DNA of 64,000 nucleotides from Siphonodentalium dalli (lineage: Eukaryota > Mollusca > Scaphopoda > Gadilida > Siphonodentaliidae): positions 36,490,732-36,554,731 of the forward strand of contig CP136065.1 in assembly GCA_032622095.1 (NCBI GenBank), written 5' to 3'. The position numbers and the translations under genes are program-made. Under the pieces are notes generated by a model. It did not search any database and had not been told where the DNA came from. It saw only the letters and a list, made by a program, of their open reading frames with translations. Shown here piece by piece: positions 26,448 through 38,400 of this stretch (its first letter is position 1; each line of letters begins with the position of its first letter).

Positions 26448-29400
26448 GTCTAACACATTTAACTCTTTCTTAACGGGGGCCGCGTTGGTACATCATTAAA
26501 TACCATGTGCCAGTGCATTCTCTGATATATGCGAGTCTCCCACAGGGAGCCTCGCACATATAAGACCATTCACTGGCTTAAAAGGTCAAGGCAAATATTG
26601 TTAGGTCAATGTATTCACTTATATGGGAGACTCGCATATATATAATATAATGCATTGGCGCATGATTAACGCAAATAATTCTGAAGGCTCCAGTCATGCA
26701 AAGGAGTTAGTAGGCAAGTACGCTGACATGTTCAGTTATTCTGATAAATTTATACCCACGCTCGAAGAAAAGATCAATGATGCTATTGGGTTGTCAATCC
26801 GTTTGTCTGTCCACTATTAATCGGGTTTCGGTCGATAACTAAAGAACATGTTTGTTTTCGAGCATTTGGACATCTTTTCGGTAAGATTTCTGGCTGACAG
26901 AACAGTTTCCAACATTCATTTTCCAGCTACAGTACCCGGATATTATGTTTATCTAACGATCGAATTTCAGCAGCTTCAGTAGATGTTTTCGCAAACAAAT
27001 ATTGCCGCATTCACATGCTACTTACTGAGAAACGGTGACCGAATTTCTCCTTATAGTAGAGATAAGTAACTATATGCTAGGGTCCTGCGAATATTCGAGA
27101 TTCGAATCGATGTCGATATGACGGTTGTGATTCGGTGTCGATACCAAATCGGAACCCCTGATTCGAAAAAGTTGGCATTATCAAAGATGTCTCCATCACT
27201 GTTTGGATTGTGCACTGGGGATGGTTAACTAATGTAGGAATGGTGCGCATGCGCCATATTCTTCAGCACACATGCGATGTGTTGAATTAGTAGAGTGTGT
27301 CACTTTTGTAGCGCCAGAAAGAGTACATAAGAAACAAGCTGCCCAAAATGGCCTAACATTTGTATGACTGGTAACTGGTTACATTAGTTGCTTTATCGGA
27401 GTGTGATTATTGTCTCGCGATCTGCATTATCCTGGTTATTGTATAAGTCATCGGATTCGTAGGAGCATGGCCACGTTGTACACCGACTGCTAATTTATTT
27501 TGTCACAATATGGACGATCCAATAGTTGTAGGATAGCGAACGGACTATTATAACGGTCATAGTGTGCGGACAATGGTACTTGAGATGATTAATATAACGA
27601 TTAACAGAATAGTTATTTTGCTCACAAGCACACACTGAACCAATTTAGTTTAATTATATTATTATAATCAGATTCTATACAATTGTATTCACGTATCCAC
27701 AGGTTAACTGACACTTCCCGACACAGTATTGGAACAAACTCGCTATCGAATTTGATGACCGATACGTTGTGCATCGTTGTTGCCGATTCGATTCGAGATT
27801 CGATATCTATATTATCCACCCAATTCGATATCGGCTTTCGAATCTGGGGAAATGTACCGATTCGCAGGCCACTATTGTATGCATACCGTTGTGTATTCGA
27901 ATTAGTCGACTTCATTATTTCTAAATTATGACGCAAAATTCCTTATATGACATTTTTATATTTCTCGATTGTGTCAAATTTTAATTTGAAGTGGACGAGT
28001 ACAACAGTCATGGATATGGTCGGTTTTGCTTGATATTTGGTACTGAGAATCGCCAGTGCAGAATAACTGCCTGTGTCATTTCAATGTAACCCGAAAGTAT
28101 TTGTCTGTATAGCAGAGCGAGTGGGAGGTGGATAAATTATATCAGGTACATTTTGTTACTTTCGGTGTAATTACATTCAGTTGGAAATTTCCAATCATAT
28201 ATACATGTAGATCGGGGCGTAAGATTGGAAATGTTTAACAAATGAACATTTTAATGTAGTGGGCTACCCTTTTGACATCGGGTCCAACTTGGGAACTTTG
28301 ATTTGCGCAAACAAAACAGAGGGAGATTTACATAAAGTTGGAAACAATGGCAGAAGACAGATATTTAGCAATATCAATTCACCAAGCAACTCATATTCGA
28401 AAGTCTGTTATTAACCATTTACCCAACAGAACGGCCCTGTGCCAATGCATTCACTTATATATGCGAGTCGACCATAGGTCGCTTAGCATATATAAGAGAA
28501 TGCATTGGCCTAACAATTTTTTACAATTTTAATAATTTGTTCTTGTATTCTTTAACAATTTTATAATTTCACCCATAAAGAGCCCCAGACAAACATGAGC
28601 AGACGATACTCTTCTATATGCTTCTATATATGTGTGGGGCTCCCTGCAGGGAATGGATGTTTTTTTTATTTTATGTCCTAAAAATTGTAAGAAACATTTA
28701 TTTAAAAAAAAAGATAAAACATCGTTAGGCCAATGCATTCTCTTATATATGCGAGGCGACCTATGGTCGACTCGCATATATAAGAGAATGCATTGGCACA
28801 GGGTATTTTAGGCTGTTGAAGCTTTATTTGTGCGTTTTTGGCCGTTTTGTTGGGTAAAGGGTTAAAACGTACTTTACTTCAATGAAGTAAACACATAGAT
28901 AGTTTTTGCCGAATCTCATGCATCAGACTAGTCCTTGTTATAATTTAACTATCAGACCGATTCGTAGTAACATGACCTGTTTTGCTGTAGTAGTTTGTAT
29001 TTCTAAGTTTAACACCCCCTAGCGGACACTATTTAGCCACATCCCTGTAAAAGACGCCTCTTTCCCTATTGAGGTACAAGTACCGGTGCAGAACTTAACC
29101 CACAGAACACGGACCGCCGGGCGTTACTGGACCATCTGATGGTGAACTACGATCGGAATCTGAAGCCACATTGTAACTCACAAGGTTTAGTAAACATCAC
29201 AATGGATGTCGGAATAAGACAGATAATTACGCTGGTAAGTGTCATTGGTCGTTCAGTTTGTATTTGATGTGTTAAATGTCGTTTCAGTAACACTATCGAA
29301 TCACGATATGGTGTATTTTATTACCGAGGACAGAACACACGGAGCGTTACTTTCACCACCAATGTAAACCCCATCGCAAAATCAAATATTTTAAAATATA

Positions 29401-32400
29401 ATAATATAAAATTAAAAATGTAGAAAACGAAAACAAAACAAAAAACCAAAAACAAGAAAAGAAGAACAAAACAAAAAACAAAACAAAAAAACAAATAAAC
29501 GGACAGGTACATTTTGTTACTTTCGGTGTAATTACATTCAGTTGGAAATTTCCAATCATATATACATGTAGATCGGGGTGTAACTTTTTGGTAACATAAC
29601 AAGGCGTGAAATTGTCCAGTCACTTGTAAACACAATTTTTGTTTTAACAGGTGAATCCGTACATCATGACAATACTGTAGTGGTATTTTATGATATTGAG
29701 CGTGCTTAATTTAGAAAAAACATGTGATTATAACAATACACAAAATCTGTCCAGCTTGTTATTGCAATATTGAACGCAAAATATTGCGATACTAAGCGCG
29801 CTAAATTTCATAAAGACCTGATAGTGTTATATTTATATAATATTAGATAAATACTGTGCATATAGTGTACATATAGCATTTACAGCATATACATATCTAA
29901 AACATTGTCTGACTTTTTTCCGGTAAATCAATGACAGAGGGTCATGACTTTGACCGCTTAGATAATCGCCTGACAAAATCGGCAGTGTTAACATATTTCA
30001 CTCAAATTATCACTGACCAGTGTTCTATGGCATATGCCTATTATGCATTATCTTAACCGATGATAAATCATGTTCCATATACATAGACGGCAGTATTTAT
30101 TATTTGTTGTTTTGGTATGAAATCCCGATAGTATATGTGCAACAAATAAATTTAACTAGATAATAGAATATGTGATATCAAATTAATTTTTAGAAACTAT
30201 GTAAGAAATTCGTATATCCCCACCCCAGCCCCAGAAAAAAAAACAAAAAAACAGACAATTTTCTCTGTAAAGTAAGGTGTATATATATCCAATTTGTTGT
30301 ACTAATTGTAACTTGTTCTATATATATATATATATACTAGAAGGTGACCCGACTTCGTCCGGGCTTTGACCTTGAATTGTCTATTTTGAAGGCCAAGGTC
30401 AAGTGGGGTCACGATTTGACCCGTCCAAAACACAGTGCCCGAACAAAAGTACCCGACAAAAGTACCCGTCGAAATCCATCCGGTTTTACCCGATTTGACC
30501 TTGAATTGATCATTTTGAAGGTCAAGGTCAGGTGGGGTCAAACACCAACACCCCAAAAATGGTGGAAATCGGCCCAGCGGATACCGGGAAATCGGCCCAG
30601 CGGATACCGAGATACCCTATGCATCAAATTTCGTCCGTAAAAATCCGCCAGTTTAACCCGATTTGATTTCCACTGAAGTATATAAACGCGCCTCAAGTTT
30701 CAACGTAAAGATAAATTACCATCGGTGCCCGAGATATCGCCAAGACGTCTGAAACAGTCAAATGCATCGGCCGGGTAAGAGTTAACGTGATCTAACTTTA
30801 TGACCTCTAACGACGTCATAGAAGTTACGCATTGTTTTTACCCTGATAGAAGATCGTACCACTTCTTCTTAATAATTGAGGCAGATAACTAAAACGGATA
30901 CATACATATTATATATCGTTGGAAAGAGGAAACACGAAAGATTCTCATAGTGTCATTATTATGACTGGCATGTTATTATTCGCGCTGTTTCGAATCGATT
31001 TGTAAGCACCGAACTGAAATATATTAGCGCAAAACGGCGTAAAAACAGATTTGACCTCGGCACGTGAAAAGTTGACCTCGCACGGACAAATTAATAGGCC
31101 TATGTTGGTCCTGACCCGAAAATACCCCCACATACCAAGTTTCATCGAAATCGGCTGGGCCATTTTCGAGTCCATCGATTACACACAAACAAACACACAA
31201 ACAAACAAACAGATCTTCCAAAATATATAATAGATATATATATAGGAAGTTCCTATCAATATGATAACACCAATTAAAGACCCATCAAATCTTTAATGTC
31301 GTACTATATATATATATATATATATATTATGTTATGATCTATTGTCTGAATAAAAACATTTACACAAAAAAAACCCAAAAAAACATTGTCTCTATTTATA
31401 CAATAAACAACACAGAAGAAGCAATATTTTGATTTAAATGTCACAATTTTGAGTGCAAGATGTCGCAATAATAAGCGCAAAATATTGAGATTTTTAGTGC
31501 AAAAATATTGCAATAATATCACAAGCGACATGCTTATAAGCGTTTCCACTTGCAATATTATTGCGATATTGAGCACGAAAATAGCGCGCTTTATATACCA
31601 CTTCTTTTTACTGGTACTGTATATACCGGTATCAATAACAGCTAGTTGGGATTGGAACCTTCAAGACAACGGCAGATCCCATAATAACTGTGCAAAATGA
31701 CTTGGCGACAATGTTCTCCTGTAGTCGCACATTTGCCATCAAATATCAGTGAGTCAGCCAAAGATGGTTCGATAAGAACATCCAGCCAATAGTGTACTCC
31801 CGGTAAATTGTCCTAATACCGGTAACTTGACAATAACATGGCGAATAATGACAATGTCTAATATCCACACGTTTCAATGAAAATTGATGAACACGGGATT
31901 AAATGGTCTGTGTAATTGTAAAGTTGGAATTGTAGATATGTGATCATCCATCACTGCGCGGCGTCAGTTCATTGTTTACGGTGTTGTTGACATTGAAGCT
32001 CTTGTGAATTACACTGGTGCACACAGTACATGTATACCCTCTCTTGTAAATATACATGCATGTGCTTTGAAACAATCAGATTCTGAACAATGTCAACTGC
32101 ATTTCAACATTTTAAAACTCGTTGAGTTGTTGTTGTTATTATTGTCACTATTGGTTGAAAACGAAGCTCGTGTTAATTGTACCTGTATACCCAAGTGTCA
32201 GTAAATGTGCCAGTGTATTGATACTAAGTCACTTCTAGACACTATTATGAACGAAGACAGTATATTCCTCCAACCTACCTTTTGATATTCAGTCGACCAA
32301 TATTAACAGTACTTGACATATCTGAATCCGAAAAAAACTGTCCATATTTAGCGGTTACTTAAAGAAACCAAGTAATTTGTTCGTGTCTTAATACACGAAT

Positions 32401-35400
32401 CTTATATTTCAAGGTAAATACAAAGAAAACATGTGAATATAACCGCCTCAAATTACGCCAGGTGTAACTGGTGGCTCGGCTACCCTCCGACTGTAAAAGC
32501 AATATTTGATCTCCGAAATTTTAAATAAAGTGTTGGCCCGCTTACATCTTAGTATTTTGCAGTAATTGAAATTTATCAATCAGTATCACTTAGTTTATCA
32601 TGTCATTGTTTTGTTTCCAGGACGAACCGTCACAGCAGCTGAAACAAAATGTATGGATGAGAATGGTAAGATGATAGCGTTATGTTTCTAGGCATATCGA
32701 ACATAATAAACTCTGACCACCAACTTTCGAGCTGATTAACTCCCGAACCAAATTAACGCGCGAAGATACCCAGTAATTGCTGAACTGAATAACACTCGAA
32801 CTCATTAAGCACGAAACATCTGCCCGAACATATATACACTGAACGATTTAAACCAATAACGTCCCGAGCCCACCGAGTATCGAGCCATATTACAAATATT
32901 TGTTAGTTTCTACGTATATAAAACCCACAGTTTCGTGATTATTCTTTTAGTACTGGAACGACTGCCACCTGAAGGAACTATAGAGAGTCAATCTCTACCA
33001 GAGCGCTACAGTCATACTTCCTTTCCGACCCTGCCACCGGTGTTTTTCTATATGTAGAGCGGTTTTTTTCATACAAACTGTCGAAACCTATCACACAGTC
33101 AAATTTCTTATATGTGTTTTGATAAAAATTCCCGCACTAAAAATTGGTTGACAGAATGGACAATTAGAGCGGTATCGGTAGTCTTGCTGACGATTTCCGC
33201 ACGCTACTCATTAAAATAGTAGCAAATTAGAACTCTTGTGTTTGACTTGCCATGCGTGTTGTCGTCGATATGCATTTATACTATTATACCATTTTTATCA
33301 AATTTTCGAAGAACCAAATCATATTGTTTTGCGATATAGTTGTTTGGTTCTAGTGGGGCACAGATTGTGTTCGATATGTTGTGTGCTTTATAATGGTAAC
33401 ATGTGGCTCTGTTCGATTAGTCGCCGATAGCTACTATCGCCGGTAGCAATGGTCTTATCGAGTAATCAAAGAGACAAACCATGCATGTAGTTTCCTGGAG
33501 TGTATTTGCCATAGATAAAATATTATTGCCTTCTTCTGGCCTGTGGATTTTACATATCGCTGAACACGCGAAATAACTAACACAAGAGAATACCTTCTGC
33601 TGAAAACAGTCATACTTCATTTCCGACACTGCCACCGGCTGGGTGTTAATTATTCTGTGGTTTTCTATATTTAGAGCGGGTTTTTCCAGACAAAATGGCG
33701 AAACCGATCACCAAAAGTCAAATTTCGTATATGTGTTTTGATAACAATTCCGGCACTAAAAACGTATTGACAGATTGGAGAATTAGAGCCGTGCCAGTAT
33801 TCTTGCTGACGATTTTCCACACGCTACTCATTAAGATAGCAGCTAATTATAGAACTCTTGTGTTTTACTTGTCATGGGTGTTGTCGTCCATGTGCGTTTA
33901 GACTATTGTGTTGATCAACTATTCGAAGAACCAAATCACATTGTTTCGCGATATAGTTTTTTGGTTCTATTGGGACTTTCCAAACTTAATGCACGAAATT
34001 ACACAGATTGTTTTCGATATGTTGTGTGCTTGATTATGGCAAAATGTGGCTCTGTTTGCTTAGAATGTATATTAGTATCGCGGAAGTCCACAAATGTGGG
34101 TAAACTGTCGCCGGTAGCAATGGTCTTATCGAGTATAATCAATGAGAAAAACCCTGCATGGAGTTTGCTAGAGTTCATTTGCCATAAATCAAATATTGTT
34201 TCCTTCGTCTGAGCTGTGGATTTCCCATATCACCGAACACGCGAAATAACTTACTCAAGAGAATAGCTTCTGCTGAACACGCATGTCCCCAATAACAGCT
34301 AACTATAGTTCCCGTATCTTATAATACCAACTCAACTAGTTCCACGGCTCACTACAATTCTCTAAACTTTACAAGGTAACCCCTTGCTTTGTGTTATTAT
34401 GTTTTTGGATATATTAATGTAAACAACCAACTACCGATACCACTTACTCCCGAACCCACTCGGCTGAATTCTGATATCAGGTCTAGACCACCCTAATAAT
34501 CACGGTGTTTCATGTCAGGACTTGGTTCCGCGAAACCACCTGGTCGCAAGCTGGGATCGGCGCATTGTTGTACAATCAACGACAATCAATGACAATTTAT
34601 GGACAAAAGCGTGCTGGGCGCTGCATCGAGATTGGTGTGTTGGTGTCTCCAAACCTGAGCACGTTAAAGCGGCTTATATCCGTGTTGTATAGGCGGTATC
34701 TGTATGCCGTCGCCGTTCCACAAGGATCACGGGGCAGGGATGGTGCGGATTTCTCACCCCCTATGCGGATGTCACGTCGTTGTCAGTTTTACGGGTGGAG
34801 GAAAGTCTACGCAGAGAGTAAATTCACCGAGAGACACTCCGCTGTGTGTAGAAATACCGATCCCCGGAAAGGGACCGACAAATTTGCCCAGATACACGAA
34901 TCAGATTATCCTCATTTAGAGTGGATCGCGAATCCGCGCTTGTCGGCATTCGAACCAGCTTCGTCAGCGCTATATGGAAAATGGCGGCATAATGCCCCGA
35001 GAATTATACCGACGGGACCACCGGCGTCCTTTACAATCAATGTATATAGTGTAAATTATTGTTTGTTCAGACCAAGAGCCAACTATATATTGTTCAACTT
35101 TGCGTCAAAATATTACACATAAATTACATTCATCTCTTGAAAACATTTCGAACCATTATTTTGGGAATATCAGGTGGGAATTTCCAACAACTGGAAATAG
35201 TGAGGTAATTGTTGGAATTTTTCAGCAATTCATTGGTGTGAGGGGGTGACATGTGCAATGTAATTTCACGGACTTGGGAATTTGCAATAAGTTGAAAATT
35301 TAGAAAGATTCTAAATAACTATCGCCGTGATTGAAGTTATTGAAAATAATTTTCCAGAAAATGTAATGGTTACAACCGGGGGGGGGGGGGGGGTGGGGGA

Positions 35401-38400
35401 GGTATCGGGGAAAAATCGAGATGGGTGCGTTGTATCACACTCCCGATAGCAGATATTTCCATGGCCATGTAAATGTTTTCCAAACCATGTTTAAAGATAA
35501 ATTATGACAAATAAACCAATTTGAAATGTCAAGGCTTAAGAAACTGGACAAATTAAATCATTAATCAAGAGCAGGGGTCCCATGCATTTAATTTAATTTA
35601 ATTCAATTTAATCGGACATTTCCTTATTTTGAACCACAATTTTTCGTTCTGTCTTAAATAATTTTGAGAGTTTTTGCTGTTATATTTTATATCCAGTCCA
35701 GCAATAATTTATTCTCAAATGATGAATTAGTACTATCAAAACTAGCTCCGACCTCAATTCATTTCAGAAACACGGAACGAAAGACACCCACATCCAATGC
35801 GGATTACGTTCCGATTGCAAAACTACTATCATTCCCTATTGATCCGTGTTAACCAAACCCATCGATAACATATTATAAATAATAGCACGAAAATCTGACT
35901 TAATCCATCTAACGGTAATATGCTTTCAAACACGGCAAGGATGTTATAAATAAAACTCCAATGTAAAGCCAGATAAACGCACGCATGATTTGCAATCAAA
36001 TTACCAATCTGTATCGTTACTGCGAAAACAGAAAAAGGTATTCTCGTCTCAGGTTCAAGTCTCGGTTTATACAAAAATCTCAGACCAGGGGGGTACTAGG
36101 TCTCAGTTGTAGACTATAATTACCTATAACACACATAATTATCGATTATATTACATTTTGTCCAGTTCATATATAATTATAATCTTTCTTTTACACGGCA
36201 TATCAATAAAACACAATTCCTATTTGGTTAACATAAAGATAAATGCTTCCAAAAAATACATATGTTTCTGTTACCAGAACTTGTACGTTACCACATGGTT
36301 CGAATTATGAACATACCGACACAGGCTTGAATGACAATAAGAAGGCAAACTATGGTTTACGTAAACCTGAGTTTCAAAAAGACGAGAATGTGGACCAGTG
36401 CTGACCAATAATCCCAGCTTACTCGCCTCGAAGCTGGGTAACACATGAGGATCACCGTGGTTTCGGCCTGGTCTAGACTATAGTTTACATGAAACTCTGG
36501 TCTAGACCAGGGACTAGAATTCGGCCGACTATCTCTCAAATATGTACAGGTGCCACATATAGGCCCTTTTCCATGCCAATCCCACTAACGTTAGCACTGC
36601 CTCGAGTATTTGTATGGTAGCGTCTGTCAATATTATTGTTTTTGTAGTACTGGAACGATTGCCGTCTGAAGTGGAACACGAGTGAATTTGCCATCTATGA
36701 ACTAGCATTGCCTTCGTCTGAGTTGTGGGTACCAGACATCACTCTATATGACAGGTGAGATAATCCAATATGCTGCTAATCCTCACCGTGATATCATTGC
36801 TAAGCACGAACAATTGGGGTTTTTTATAATATGTCCATGGATATAATGCTGAATCAAGCCATCTCTTGGCCGCCACGCGGACATCAAAACGATTAGTAAA
36901 TTATAAGTCGAAAAGCGTAACTCCACAGAAAATGATCGGACGGGAACCAAAACGAACTTGGCATCAAAATGTAGCGTGTGTTATATGCATAATCCAACAG
37001 GTATATTAAGGCATAACATTATAGTTATCTAGTATAATCAGAGATTAAGTGAGATTAGCTTCTATTCGAGTGCCCGATACCACATATTGAAAGTCCCTTT
37101 GGGTATATGGTCATTGTCATGCCCGCCCATATAATTAACAAATGAAATTAGACCTCTACTGGTATGAGATTATGTTCATTTTAATTGATACAGGTCCCTT
37201 GTTGAAAGTTCCAGGTGGGACATACATTGGTTCTATGTTAGATCCATCCAATATATCACTAGGTGAAAGGATAACGGGCTCGTATATGCTTAGCTGCATA
37301 TTTATAGATGATGCAATAATAACTCAATTGAACAATTAAACCCAAAATAGAGTTATTTACAAACTATATACACGAACTGACATTTCAAGTGAACGCTAAC
37401 TCGAATTTATATTATCGTTCATATTACTGCTTCTAAACAAATAGTGGACAAGACACCATAAACGCACTCCCGACACACCCCACCCGACTCTCAAAGGCCG
37501 CCGTCCATAGGGGTCCTGGCACGGGGCCGAGAAATGGAATGGGTCCCTTATTTGAATCCCTCCGCGTAGCGGCCATTTTGGATCGGGGTGAGGTGTGTGG
37601 AAAGCTTGTATTGGGGGCCACCATACAACACACTTGTTTGACCTAAATCGTTCAAGTACCGATAAATAGCAGGGGTCCCCTATTTGGACCCCTCTGGTGG
37701 CGGTCATTTTGCATCGGGCAGGGTATGTGAAATTAGTATCTTGGGCCCACCCTACAACACCCTTTGTTTGATATAAATCTGTCAATGGGCCATGAAATGG
37801 TATGGGTACCATATTTGAACACCTCTGTGTGGCGGCAATTTTGAATCGGGTGTGTTGTGTGGAAAGAGGGTCTTAGGGGTCACCATACAACACTTTTGGT
37901 GAATATTTTGTTGTGTCTTGGGGCCACCATACACCACCCTTTGTTTGACCTAAATCGCTCAAAGAGCCGAGAACTGGCACGAACCCTCTATTTGAATCCC
38001 TCTGGACGGCGGCCATATTGGATCGTTGTGGGGGTGTCTGTCGAAAGATTGTCTTGGGGACCATGCGCTTCATTTGAGTTAAATAATACAGTTTTAGAAT
38101 AAGGAATAAGCAATAGAATTCACATTCGTCATATACGTTGAGTAAAATCTGAAAACTGCGGCCATTTCGAAAATGTGGCGGCCATTTTGAATATGTCGAC
38201 CGTTGTGATTGATTTGTTGAGAGAAAACCGAAACCGAAATGTCTTATTTTTAATGAGAATGAACCGTAAAAAATCATTCCTGAACCATCACAGACCTGCA
38301 ATAGAATGACTTCCGACGTAGAAGTTCCTACACAGTGGTTAGCCTAATAAAAGTTAAAACACTGCCTTAATATTGATAATTGTTTGAATTCTTGAGCCAC

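Noticed and set aside
26500-28800. Palindromes as Rho-type terminators or CRISPR-like repeats
   Set aside because: They are parts of MITE ends in an intron-bearing eukaryotic gene; no spacer periodicity.
29321-29635. Phe-rich minus-strand ORFs
   Set aside because: Low-complexity A/C-only run on the + strand; one end lies in the 80-bp repeat.
37396-38301. Minus-strand ORFs of 138 and 142 codons
   Set aside because: They track the ~140-bp tandem repeat and share its period; no domain.
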